Source of the DNA: Afipia sp. 1NLS2
GTDB lineage: Bacteria > Pseudomonadota > Alphaproteobacteria > Rhizobiales > Xanthobacteraceae
Length of the DNA: 64,000 nt
Assembly (NCBI RefSeq): GCF_000178995.1
Contig: NZ_ADVZ01000003.1
Span: 496,001 to 560,000 of the forward strand
Direction: 5' to 3'
Shown piece after piece: positions 24,449 to 32,647 of the stretch. The stretch's first letter is position 1, and each line of letters begins with the position of its first letter. The position numbers and the translations under genes were made by a program. The notes beneath the pieces were generated by a model. The model saw only the letters and a program-made list of their open reading frames with translations. It searched no databases and was not told the DNA's origin.

Positions 24449-25756
24449 CTAAATGGGTCGATCTTGCTCAGTTAGTGGGTGATCTGGCCTCATGAAGATG
24501 CAGATGATTGCTCCGGCAAAGAGAATCCCGACGGCACTGACAAAGGGCAAGTCCCAGTTCCCGGTTTTATCAATCATGTAGCCAAATGCGATTGGCGAAA
24601 TTGTGCCCGCGAGTCCCACGCCAACATTCATCAAACCACTTAGCAGACCGCAATGTTCTCGCGTGATATCCATTGGCACACACCACAGCGGCGCAACCAA
24701 CAATTCTAGGAAGAAATAGCCGATTGCGAGCAGTGAAATGACGACAACCATCTGATTGGAAAGAATCGCAAGGGTAGTAAAAACACCGCAGGTTAGGAGC
24801 GCAAACGCGATGAGAGAACTTCGCGCAATCCACCGCTTTCCGGTACGCTCGAGAAGCTTATCGGAGATGACGCCTCCGAGAGTGTCTCCAATGACACCGC
24901 CGCCAAGCAGAAGTCCGGATAAGACGGCAGACCATTCCATCGACTGCCCGTATTTATGTTGGAAGTAGAGCGGCATCCAAGACAAGAACATCCACAGGAT
25001 CCACGCGTAGCAAAAGAACACCGCCGTGAGAGGGATCACTCGGCGAATGATCAAAGAAAGTGGCGTGGCTTGCTGGTGCAGCCGGGACGGAGAGGGCAGG
25101 TTTGCAAGCTCGGATTCCGAAATTGTTGGATGAGAGCGTGGATCATCTCGGAAGAATTTCCACCAGGTCAATCCCCATAACAAGGAGACGACCCCGAAGA
25201 CGATGAAGGAAAAGCGCCATGAGTGAGCGAGGATAAGAGCAGCGACAATAGGCGGAGCGATGGCGCCGCCGAGCCTTGCGAAGCTATGCGTAATTCCTTG
25301 GATCCAGCCAAATTGATTCAGCGGATACCAGTTACGCATGGCATGCGTTGCGGTGGCAAATGCTGGTCCTTCGCCGAGGCCCACCAAGAGGCGTGCGGCG
25401 ACCAGGGCGGCCAGGCCGCCTACAAGGCCGGTTGCTATCGTCGCGATGCTTACGCAAACAGCGCAAATTGTTAGAACGGCTCTCGCTCCGTAGCGTCTTG
25501 CAAACCACCCACCGCCAGCCTGTCCGATCATGTAGGTCAATGAAAATGCGCCGAAGGCAAAGCCAAGCTGCGTATTTGAGAGGCTAAATTCCTTCGCAAT
25601 GCTGCTTGCAGCTTGCGAAATGTTGACCCGATCAAGGTAGAACAAACAGTACATGACGCAGAAGATGATCGTGAGCGATCGTCTCGCTGAAAAGAGCGTA
25701 GCTATGCCTTTTGAAACTTGACGTGGACTTCGTTCGATTACCGCTTCTTGTTTCAT
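24449..25756 (-). CDS. MFS transporter, anion:cation symporter (ACS) family, copy 1
   Basis: 435 residues with twelve membrane helices. ACS family marks are the first-helix FYLDRVNISQA motif and GLGEGPAFATATHAMRNW in helix 4. It is close to the MFS proteins at 28142 and 32648 (shared HSFARLGGAIAPPIVAALIL-type stretch), so the three are paralogues. Substrates in this family are organic anions such as sugar acids, phthalate or 4-hydroxyphenylacetate. An IclR-like operator lies 83-99 bp upstream. Confidence 0.88.
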   Translation of the reverse strand: MKQEAVIERSPRQVSKGIATLFSARRSLTIIFCVMYCLFYLDRVNISQAASSIAKEFSLSNTQLGFAFGAFSLTYMIGQAGGGWFARRYGARAVLTICAVCVSIATIATGLVGGLAALVAARLLVGLGEGPAFATATHAMRNWYPLNQFGWIQGITHSFARLGGAIAPPIVAALILAHSWRFSFIVFGVVSLLWGLTWWKFFRDDPRSHPTISESELANLPSPSRLHQQATPLSLIIRRVIPLTAVFFCYAWILWMFLSWMPLYFQHKYGQSMEWSAVLSGLLLGGGVIGDTLGGVISDKLLERTGKRWIARSSLIAFALLTCGVFTTLAILSNQMVVVISLLAIGYFFLELLVAPLWCVPMDITREHCGLLSGLMNVGVGLAGTISPIAFGYMIDKTGNWDLPFVSAVGILFAGAIICIFMRPDHPLTEQDRPI

Positions 25757-26129
25757 TTCTCTTCCTCCCTATTGGCCGTTCTACGGCTCGTTATTGCTCG
25801 GGAAGCTTATTCGCGGCGCTACGAGTGGCAATTTAATATTGAACGTTTTATTCCGCGTGACGAGACAAGAATTGCGGGAGGCATTTTTTTGCTTTACGTA
25901 TTGCTGACGGCAAGAGGCACGGTCGCTTCGTGCTATTCGTCGCGGCTGAGCCACATGCAACCTAAATGCGCGCGCAAGTGGTGGTGGCGCGCGAAGCGAC
26001 ATATGCATTCTGATAAATTGCTATGTGCAGGCAGATGGGGCTGTCAGCCAGATGACACTACGATAAAGAATCGCAACGATGAGTTCCGATGTGTGGCTTG
26101 AAGCATCGTCCTGAAATCTGCAGTCGTAT
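25757..26129. other. Intergenic region with candidate IclR operator
   Basis: No gene recognised on either strand. TTGAACGTTTTATTCCG at 25839-25855 matches 14 of 17 bases of the palindrome at 22451-22467. The rest is the leader of the MFS gene and the 3' side of the Crp/Fnr gene. Confidence 0.4.
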
Positions 26130-26840
26130 TCAGCAAGCCATCAAAGCAATGTGCTCGTCGGCTTCGAATAGCTTCGCAAGTCCCGTAGGTGAAATGACAT
26201 CTATGGAGCGAGCTGAACGTTTAATAAGGCCCATCTCGGCAAATCGTCGAAGCGTGCTCGTCACCGTCTGTCGGCGCGTATTGATCATTTGGGCGAGCTC
26301 TTCGTGTGTCAAGAATATCCCAGCGCGTTCCTGGCTAGCAGGCTTATTGGGATCGTTTCGACTCAGCGACAGAAGTGCATAGGCGAGGCGTTGTTCGACC
26401 GTCTGGGTCTGTAGCTCTCCAATACGAAAGTGCAGATCGCTTAGGCGGTCGACGACGAGGCGAAGCAGTTTAATACCGAGAGAGGGGTTGTCCTCCAATA
26501 GCCTTAAGAACGAGGCCTTCGTCAATTTCAACAGGTGGGACGGCTTCAGGGTGATGGATGTTGCGTCCCATACGCCGCGGGAGGTCAAACATGAAAGTCC
26601 AATGATGCTGCCAGGTAGATGAATCCGCAAAACGGATTCTTGCCCGCTCGCATGGGTTTGAAATGTTTTGACGGTCCCTGATAGCAAATAGTGGATGCAA
26701 TCAGCAGGATCATCCTGACGCAGGATGATGGTCTCGCTATCGACATATCGCTCCGTGCCTGCACTCGCGATTAGGCGCGTTTCTGCCGAGGACAGGCTTG
26801 AGCCGAGATCAATTCCCAGACGTAAAGCGTATTCGCGCAT
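26130..26840 (-). CDS. Crp/Fnr-family transcriptional regulator
   Basis: 236 residues with an N-terminal cyclic-nucleotide-binding-type beta roll (LLSGTVKTFQTHASGQESVL) and a C-terminal winged helix (HEELAQMINTRRQTVTSTLR). No cysteine cluster for an Fe-S centre is seen, and the effector is unknown. The recognition helix has RRQTV where Crp has TRETV. A TGTCAG-N4-CTGACA palindrome lies 140 bp upstream in the divergent region to the LLM gene and twice more in the window, the best candidates for its operator. Confidence 0.9.
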   Translation of the reverse strand: MREYALRLGIDLGSSLSSAETRLIASAGTERYVDSETIILRQDDPADCIHYLLSGTVKTFQTHASGQESVLRIHLPGSIIGLSCLTSRGVWDATSITLKPSHLLKLTKASFLRLLEDNPSLGIKLLRLVVDRLSDLHFRIGELQTQTVEQRLAYALLSLSRNDPNKPASQERAGIFLTHEELAQMINTRRQTVTSTLRRFAEMGLIKRSARSIDVISPTGLAKLFEADEHIALMAC

Positions 26841-26934
26841 TGGGGACCCTCGCTATACGCAAAGCGTACCGCCACCTTGGTGAGATGCAACAGGAATGTC
26901 GCTTGCGAGAGCATTTGTCATATTGCAACAGCTA

Positions 26935-26948
26935 ACGGAACGTTCCGT
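26935..26948. promoter_or_regulatory. 14-bp perfect palindrome in the crp/LLM divergent region
   Basis: ACGGAACGTTCCGT is fully self-complementary. It lies 32 bp from the TGTCAG palindrome. Its GGAAC/GTTCC half-sites resemble those of the candidate IclR operators, so a second regulator may bind here. Confidence 0.4.
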
Positions 26949-26979
26949 CAGACGAAACGAATTAAAATTGTCAATCGAC

Positions 26980-26995
26980 TGTCAGATGGCTGACA
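26980..26995. promoter_or_regulatory. Palindrome TGTCAG-N4-CTGACA upstream of the LLM oxidoreductase
   Basis: TGTCAG 26980-26985, ATGG, CTGACA 26990-26995, flanked by C/G to give 7-bp arms. It is 63 nt above the LLM start codon. Third copy of the element in the window and the one nearest the Crp/Fnr gene. Confidence 0.6.
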
Positions 26996-27057
26996 GACCT
27001 CCAGGAGAGGCAACGCTAGACCTTCCATACGATAATTTAAGTGACCGGGAGGAAATA

Positions 27058-27999
27058 ATGGAATTTGGCGTGCGCTTGGCTGTGCAGGGTGAAATGGGAG
27101 CGAAGGGGCAGGGGTGGGATTACACCCGTGGTATGGCTCTCGAAGCGGAAGAGCTAGGTTACGATTCAGTTTGGCTCCCTGATCATGTCATCAATGCGCA
27201 CATGAGCCGTGAAGTTCCGATGCTGGAGAATTGGACTGTTCTTTCGGCATTAGCTGCACTGACGAAGAAGGTGAAGTTCGGCGGGCATACATTCAACAAT
27301 TCGTTCCGCAATCCCGCCCTGATGGCCAAAATGGCTGCAACCTTCGATGTTATGTTCGGAGGGCGGCTTTATTATTCGCTGGGATCAGCCTGGTTCAAAG
27401 ACGAGAACGTTGGCTATGGGATGCCTTTTGATGAGCACGACGACCGCGTTGCGCGTCTGCGAGAGGCTTTGATTATCGCGAAGAAAATGTGGACGGAGCC
27501 CCGGACCACCTTCAAGGGCAAATTCTACCAGGTGGAAGATGCCATTTTGGAGCCGAAGCCGGTGCAGCGGCCGCATGTTCCGATTTGGGTGCCGGGCGAT
27601 TCAGAAGCGACGAGGAACCTAACAGCTGAACTGGCCGACTGCTGGTTCATTTATTCGAAGCCGCCCGAGACCATTCGGGAATGGGCGAAGGATATGAAGC
27701 GCCGTGCTGGCCGCGACATACCGATTGCCGTCTCGACAGTGTGTCTGGCAGGTCTGCCGGATGCCGACGTCAAGAAGTGGAGTGAGCTCTACGCCCTTGA
27801 ACGTAAGCACCGCTTTGCCGTGCCGCCGACGCCACAGGATATTCTGAACGAGAATCTGTGGGGATCGTCAAAGGATTGCATCGATCGTATCCGACAGTGG
27901 CAAGACGCTGGCGTTACGCATGTTGTAATCCAGCCTATTCCGCCTCTCGAAGGTATGAGGCATTTCGCGAAAGAAATTATGCCTGCTTTTAGGAAGTAG
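27058..27999 (+). CDS. LLM-class (luciferase-like) flavin-dependent oxidoreductase
   Basis: The start ATG 27058 has GGGAGGAAATA in front; longer frames lack a site. 313 residues of the bacterial luciferase-like TIM-barrel family (DYTRGMALEAEELGYDSVWL, GHTFNNSFRNPALMAK, GRLYYSLGSAWF). Members use FMN or F420 to oxidise small molecules. A flavin reductase at 21812 under the same palindrome could supply reduced flavin. Substrate unknown. Confidence 0.86.
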   Translation: MEFGVRLAVQGEMGAKGQGWDYTRGMALEAEELGYDSVWLPDHVINAHMSREVPMLENWTVLSALAALTKKVKFGGHTFNNSFRNPALMAKMAATFDVMFGGRLYYSLGSAWFKDENVGYGMPFDEHDDRVARLREALIIAKKMWTEPRTTFKGKFYQVEDAILEPKPVQRPHVPIWVPGDSEATRNLTAELADCWFIYSKPPETIREWAKDMKRRAGRDIPIAVSTVCLAGLPDADVKKWSELYALERKHRFAVPPTPQDILNENLWGSSKDCIDRIRQWQDAGVTHVVIQPIPPLEGMRHFAKEIMPAFRK

Positions 28000-28006
28000 A
28001 GCTGAA

Positions 28007-28031
28007 AGCGCGGGGATAAGAGCCTCGCGCT
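28007..28031 (+). terminator. Probable terminator after the LLM gene
   Basis: A 9-bp stem with one G-T pair (28007-28015 with 28023-28031) and a 7-nt loop, 8 nt beyond the stop. It is followed by CTCGTCTGTT, a weak T-tract. Confidence 0.45.
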
Positions 28032-28141
28032 CTCGTCTGTTAGCAAATCAAAACGGCACTCGCCACCGGCGTCGTAGCTTCACGACGCCCAACGAAGATG
28101 CGCGGCCGCATGAAATGCTCGTTCAAGGGAGGGGAAAAGTT

Positions 28142-29470
28142 ATGGCTGCCTACGAAAACGTATCTTCGCCGGTTACGAGTGAACCAAACAGAAAGATCAC
28201 GAGGGCCGGTATTCCAGCAAGATCCTGGCTGACGGTGATCCTGTGTTCGATGTACGGGATTTTCTATCTCGATCGCGTCAACATCTCGCAGTCTGCAAGC
28301 TTTATTCAAAAAGATTTCAATCTGACCAATACGGAGCTCGGTCTGATTTTCAGCGCGTTTTCGTGGAGCTACTTAGCAGGTCAATTTTCTGGCGGGTGGC
28401 TTGCATATCGCTTTGGTGCACGACGAGTCCTTTTTTTCTGTGCGTTGATAGTTGGAATTGGCACTATTTCGAGCGGCCTTGTGGGAGGGATTCTCACGCT
28501 GTTCGCGGCCCGCCTAGCAGTGGGAATTGGAGAAGGACCTGCATTTCCCTCCGCGACCCACGCTATGCGCACCTGGTATCCGATCAGATTGTTCGGCTGG
28601 ATCCAAGGAATTACACATAGCTTTGCCCGTCTTGGTGGCGCTATCGCTCCACCTTTGGTAGCGGCATTGATTTTGATCGATGGCTGGCGATTATCATTTT
28701 ATGCTTGTGGCCTGCTGTCATTGAGCTGGGCCCTCGTCTGGGTGTTCTACTATAAGAACAATCCGTTCGATCATCGTTTGCTTACGAAAGCAGAAGCGGC
28801 AGAACTTGAAACTCCCAAAGCGAAAAGCCGAGGCAAAACACCTTGGCTTGCCCTCGCCCGTCGCATTTGGCCAGCGACGCTCGTGGAGTTCTGTTACGGC
28901 TGGACCCTCTGGGTCTTCAGTTCCTGGTTGCCGCTCTATTTCATGAATCAGCATCATCAGGACGTTAAGCGATCGGCTTTATTTTCCGGCCTGTTGATCG
29001 CGGGTGGAATGATTGGCGATACGGTGGGTGGTCTCGTGACGGATCGCTTGCTCGTTAGCACCGGCAAACGGCGTCTAGCCCGATGCGGCGTAATGTTCGC
29101 GGGCATGTTGGGCGGAGGACTCTTTATGCTCCCGACGCTCTTTACCCACGACCTCTACTGGGTCGTCCCGCTGCTTGCTCTCTCATTTTTTTGCGTAGAG
29201 CTTGTTGTTGCTCCGATGTGGGCAGTTTGTATGGACGTCACACCCCAATACGCCGGCATTGCAACCAGCATGATGACGCTTGGGTTTGGACTGTCAGGAA
29301 TCATTTCCCCAATTGTCTTCGGCTGGCTCATCGACCGTACTGGTAACTGGAATGTGCCGTTCATTACGGCTGTTGCCATTCTATTTTTTGGGGCGGCTCT
29401 CGTATGGCTAATCCGTCCCGATGTTCAGCTTGATACCCGCGAAACAAAATCAGGCACGCTTACTCAATAA
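28142..29470 (+). CDS. MFS transporter, ACS family, copy 2
   Basis: The start ATG 28142 follows GGGAGGGG; the frame also opens at 28115 without a site. 442 residues and twelve membrane helices, with FYLDRVNISQS in helix 1 and GIGEGPAFPSATHAMRTW in helix 4. It is followed by the ketopantoate-reductase-like gene (28 bp) and a DUF2798 gene, forming an operon that parallels the MFS/DUF2798 pair at 32.6-34.2 kb. Confidence 0.88.
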   Translation: MAAYENVSSPVTSEPNRKITRAGIPARSWLTVILCSMYGIFYLDRVNISQSASFIQKDFNLTNTELGLIFSAFSWSYLAGQFSGGWLAYRFGARRVLFFCALIVGIGTISSGLVGGILTLFAARLAVGIGEGPAFPSATHAMRTWYPIRLFGWIQGITHSFARLGGAIAPPLVAALILIDGWRLSFYACGLLSLSWALVWVFYYKNNPFDHRLLTKAEAAELETPKAKSRGKTPWLALARRIWPATLVEFCYGWTLWVFSSWLPLYFMNQHHQDVKRSALFSGLLIAGGMIGDTVGGLVTDRLLVSTGKRRLARCGVMFAGMLGGGLFMLPTLFTHDLYWVVPLLALSFFCVELVVAPMWAVCMDVTPQYAGIATSMMTLGFGLSGIISPIVFGWLIDRTGNWNVPFITAVAILFFGAALVWLIRPDVQLDTRETKSGTLTQ

Positions 29471-29498
29471 GAAGACTTAAAACCCCTGGGAACTAGTT

Positions 29499-30569
29499 AT
29501 GGCTCACTACAACATCCTGATCCTCGGAGCCTCTTACGGCTCGCTGCTGGCCTCGAAACTTCTGTTCGGCGGCCATGACGTGACACTCGTCTGCCTCCCT
29601 GCGGAGGCGGATCTCATCAACAAGGAAGGCTTCCGCGTGCGGATGCCGGTCCGCGGCCGCAAGGACCAGATCGAGATCGATTCCCGCAAGCTGCCCGGCA
29701 AGGTGAAGGCCGCCGGTCCCGCCGACGTGAACCCGAAAGACTACGACCTGATCGGGCTCGCGATGCAGGAGCCGCAATATGGCTCGTCCGGCGTGCGCGA
29801 ACTGCTCGATGCGGTGGCGAAGTCGGGCGTACCGTGCATGTCGATCATGAACATGCCGCCGCTGCCCTACATGCAGCGCATTCCCGGTCTCGATGCTGAC
29901 GCGCTGAAGCCGGCCTACACCGCACCCGAAGTCTGGTCGAATTTCGATCCCGGCAAGCTGACGCTGTGCAGCCCCGATCCGCAGGCGATCCGCCCACCGG
30001 AGGAGAAGGTCAACGTCCTGCAAGTGACGCTGCCGACCAACTTTAAGGTCGCGCGCTTCGACGACGAGGCGAGCAACGAAATCCTCCGTAATCTGGAGCG
30101 GGACATCTTGGCGATACGTTTTGATGCACCGGAGGGCAAGATCGAGCTGCCGGTAAAGCTGCGCTTCCACGATTCGCTGTTCGTGCCGCTCGCGAAATGG
30201 GCGATGCTGATGGCGGGCAATTACCGCTGCATCACGCTGGATGGCATGCGCACCGCGCAGGAGGCGGTTCACTCCAATCTCGAGGAATCGCGCTCGATCT
30301 ACAATTTCGTTGTGGATGTCTGCGTGAAGCTCGGGGCTTCGCGCGACGACATGGTGCCGTTCGAGAAATACGCCGCGGCAGCGGAAAGTCTGTCGCGCCC
30401 GGCCTCTGCCGCGCGCGCGCTCAACAGCGGCGCGCCGAACATCGAACGGGCCGACAAGCTGGTGCAGTTGACGGCCCGCGAGATTGGCATGAGCCACCCC
30501 GTGCTCGACGCCATCGTGGCCCTTGTCGACAAGCGTTTGGAGGCGAATCGCAAGAAGGCCGCGGCTTGA
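29499..30569 (+). CDS. Ketopantoate reductase-like NAD(P)-binding protein
   Basis: 356 residues with an N-terminal Rossmann fold (YNILILGASYGSLLASKLLF) of the ApbA/PanE type and a C-terminal helical domain. The central region deviates from true PanE, and its context with MFS and GST genes suggests a catabolic alcohol or keto-acid dehydrogenase rather than pantothenate synthesis. Composition is clearly more GC-rich than the genes before it (21-29 kb), which may mark a boundary between acquired segments. Confidence 0.75.
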   Translation: MAHYNILILGASYGSLLASKLLFGGHDVTLVCLPAEADLINKEGFRVRMPVRGRKDQIEIDSRKLPGKVKAAGPADVNPKDYDLIGLAMQEPQYGSSGVRELLDAVAKSGVPCMSIMNMPPLPYMQRIPGLDADALKPAYTAPEVWSNFDPGKLTLCSPDPQAIRPPEEKVNVLQVTLPTNFKVARFDDEASNEILRNLERDILAIRFDAPEGKIELPVKLRFHDSLFVPLAKWAMLMAGNYRCITLDGMRTAQEAVHSNLEESRSIYNFVVDVCVKLGASRDDMVPFEKYAAAAESLSRPASAARALNSGAPNIERADKLVQLTAREIGMSHPVLDAIVALVDKRLEANRKKAAA

Positions 30570-30577
30570 GGGAAGCA

Positions 30578-30805
30578 GTGCTACTGCCGCGCAAATACGG
30601 CCACTTCATCTTCGGAGTGCTTCAGTCCGGTATTACGAGCGGCGTTGCTACTGGCCTGGCAACATACAGCTATCACGTCGAGAGACTATTTCAACACTGG
30701 CTACTGGCGTGGCTGACATCCTGGGCATTGATGATACCATTAGTATTGTTTGCTGCGCCGGCCGTTCAACGACTGACGTTTCTTCTGACGTGCAATGATT
30801 CGTGA
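30578..30805 (+). CDS. DUF2798 small membrane protein, copy 1
   Basis: GTG 30578 with GAGGGA upstream starts a 75-residue protein with two membrane helices (FIFGVLQSGITSGVATGLAT and LAWLTSWALMIPLVLFAAP). It matches DUF2798 and is a paralogue of the protein at 33971-34219. Function unknown. In both places it follows MFS-linked genes, hinting at an accessory role to transport. Confidence 0.75.
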   Translation: MLLPRKYGHFIFGVLQSGITSGVATGLATYSYHVERLFQHWLLAWLTSWALMIPLVLFAAPAVQRLTFLLTCNDS

Positions 30806-30835
30806 TGAAGCTTAGATCAACAGTCCCGGGTATGG

Positions 30836-31759
30836 TTAGCCCGGGCGGGTGGTCGGCGCCGACGTCTTCCGATTATAAGAGAGTTCGAAGAATGTCTGCC
30901 AGACAACCTGCGCGGCCGGTGATAGCGAACGATCCTTTCTTTTGAAGAGCAGGATGTCTCGGCTCGCAGCTGGCCGTGTCAGCGTTCGCGTGATCAGCGC
31001 GGGATGGCTTTTGTAGGGAGCCACCATCTCCGGCATCACGGCGACGCCGAGGCCTGCTTCCACCATTCCCAGCACGGAGCTCGGCTGCGCGAGTTCGAGC
31101 ACGATGTTGGCCTGAATTTGCAGGCGGGCAAGCGTATCGACAATCTGCTGGCGGCTGCCCGAGGTATTGTTGAGCATTACGAGGCGCCGGCCCGCGAGCT
31201 GAGACCATCCTACGGATTTCTTCTTTGCGAATGCATCGTCGCGGCGGCAGACGAGGAGAAATGGATCGCTCATCAATTTATGGATTTCCAGTTCCGATTC
31301 CGAAATAAGGCCGCTGGAAATGCCAAATTCGATCTCGCCCCGCACGGCCTTTTGAACCACTTCTCTGGCGGCCACGTCCTCGATGGCGAATGAGACGTTG
31401 GGCCACTTCGCTGTACAATGCTCGATGCATCTCGGCATCAGGCTGCGGGCGATGGACGGCACGCAGGCCATCGCCACCGTTCCGCGATGCTGGACCCCGA
31501 TATCGCGCAATTCTCGCAGGACCGTATCGAGTTCGTTCAACAGCCTGGCGCCGGTCGCAACCAGGGTTTCGCCAACGGTCGTGAGACGAACGTTGCGTGT
31601 GGTGCGATCCAGCAGTTTGACGCCGAGTTCGGTTTCGACGTGCCGGATCGCGAGGCTGACAGCGCTTTGAGACATGCCAATGTCTTCCGCGGCGCGGCTG
31701 AAGCTGCCGTGCTTGGCAACTGCCAGAAAAACCTTGAGTTGGCGTAATCCGACATTCAT
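30836..31759 (-). CDS. LysR-family transcriptional regulator
   Basis: 307 residues: an N-terminal helix-turn-helix (FSRAAEDIGMSQSAVSLAIR) and a complete LysR effector domain. It is divergent from the GST/MFS/DUF2798/GST operon at 31850-34965 and probably regulates it. The 90-bp spacer contains a 12-bp inverted repeat. Confidence 0.9.
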   Translation of the reverse strand: MNVGLRQLKVFLAVAKHGSFSRAAEDIGMSQSAVSLAIRHVETELGVKLLDRTTRNVRLTTVGETLVATGARLLNELDTVLRELRDIGVQHRGTVAMACVPSIARSLMPRCIEHCTAKWPNVSFAIEDVAAREVVQKAVRGEIEFGISSGLISESELEIHKLMSDPFLLVCRRDDAFAKKKSVGWSQLAGRRLVMLNNTSGSRQQIVDTLARLQIQANIVLELAQPSSVLGMVEAGLGVAVMPEMVAPYKSHPALITRTLTRPAASRDILLFKRKDRSLSPAAQVVWQTFFELSYNRKTSAPTTRPG

Positions 31760-31820
31760 TCGATAAACTCATTAATACATCTGATCTTTCAATTTTACAT
31801 TAAAAAGGCCCAGCCCTTCA

Positions 31821-31853
31821 ATGGCGGTCTCAATAGCAGTGAGACCGCCATGA
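31821..31853 (+). promoter_or_regulatory. 12-bp inverted repeat and leader ORF over the GST start codon
   Basis: ATGGCGGTCTCA (31821-31832) and TGAGACCGCCAT (31840-31851) are perfectly complementary around a 7-nt loop. The GST ATG (31850-31852) lies in the 3' arm. The 5' arm begins with an ATG that opens a 10-codon frame whose TGA (31851-31853) overlaps the GST ATG. This could be a translational switch, or an operator for the divergent LysR protein. Confidence 0.5.
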
Positions 31854-32542
31854 CCGATACTTTGACGCCTGCCAAATCGCCTCAGCCAGTCCGCTCAAAA
31901 TCAACCACGCCGCTCCGCGTCCTAGGAAGGTCCAATTCCTTCAATGTCCGCAAGGTGCTGTGGGTTTGCGATGAGATCGGCATTCCCTTTACGCGAGAGG
32001 ATTACGGGCGCGGGTTTATTCCGACCAATACCCCGGAGTTTCTCCGACTCAATTTGACCGGCCAGGTGCCCGTCATTATCGACGGCGACCGCGTGATGCG
32101 GGAATCCAATACTATCGTCCGCTATCTCGCTGCAAAGCACGGCGCCACTGAGCTTTACCCGGAAGATCCCGCGGGACGGCAGGCGATTGAGGAGTGGATG
32201 GACTGGGTTGCATATGACGTCACGCACGCTCTGCGCGGTGCGTTCCTCGGCGGTCAATTGGGCGAGGCTCCCTACGATCACCCCTGGTACATCGAGCAGG
32301 GTCAGAAAGAACTCGTCTATGTGATGGGATTGCTGGACAAGCATCTCGCCGAGAATGGCCCTTACGTGATGGGCGAGCACTTCACGATCGCGGATATTCC
32401 AGTCGGCCTTGTCGTCAACCGCTGGTTCAACCTCACGCATCCAGGCCTGAAGCGGCCGGATTATCTGGCGGTCGCCGCCTACTATGAATTGATGACGGAG
32501 CGGCCGGCGTTCCGCAAGCACGGACGCAACGGACTTCCGTGA
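31850..32542 (+). CDS. Glutathione S-transferase 1
   Basis: 230 residues: N-terminal thioredoxin-like GST domain (VLGRSNSFNVRKVLWVCDEI, then TGQVPVIIDGDRVMRESNTI with the cis-Pro and glutathione-binding ES pair) and a C-terminal helical domain (FTIADIPVGLVVNRW). An N-terminal tail of about 22 residues precedes the fold. No ribosome site is visible, and the start codon sits in a hairpin. First gene of a catabolic operon with MFS, DUF2798 and a second GST. Confidence 0.86.
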   Translation: MTDTLTPAKSPQPVRSKSTTPLRVLGRSNSFNVRKVLWVCDEIGIPFTREDYGRGFIPTNTPEFLRLNLTGQVPVIIDGDRVMRESNTIVRYLAAKHGATELYPEDPAGRQAIEEWMDWVAYDVTHALRGAFLGGQLGEAPYDHPWYIEQGQKELVYVMGLLDKHLAENGPYVMGEHFTIADIPVGLVVNRWFNLTHPGLKRPDYLAVAAYYELMTERPAFRKHGRNGLP

Positions 32543-32647
32543 CCGGCGTATTCGGCTTCAGTGGCTTGAGAAATGGGAAAGCAGCCGGGTCGTCCGGCTA
32601 TTTCGGAGATGACTTGATAACAAAAAACACAATCGGGGAGAGAGACC

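Noticed and set aside
29493-30497. 334-codon minus-strand frame
   Set aside because: It is antisense to the clearly coding ketopantoate-reductase-like gene, and its product is His/Arg-rich without domains, typical of a GC-rich shadow frame.
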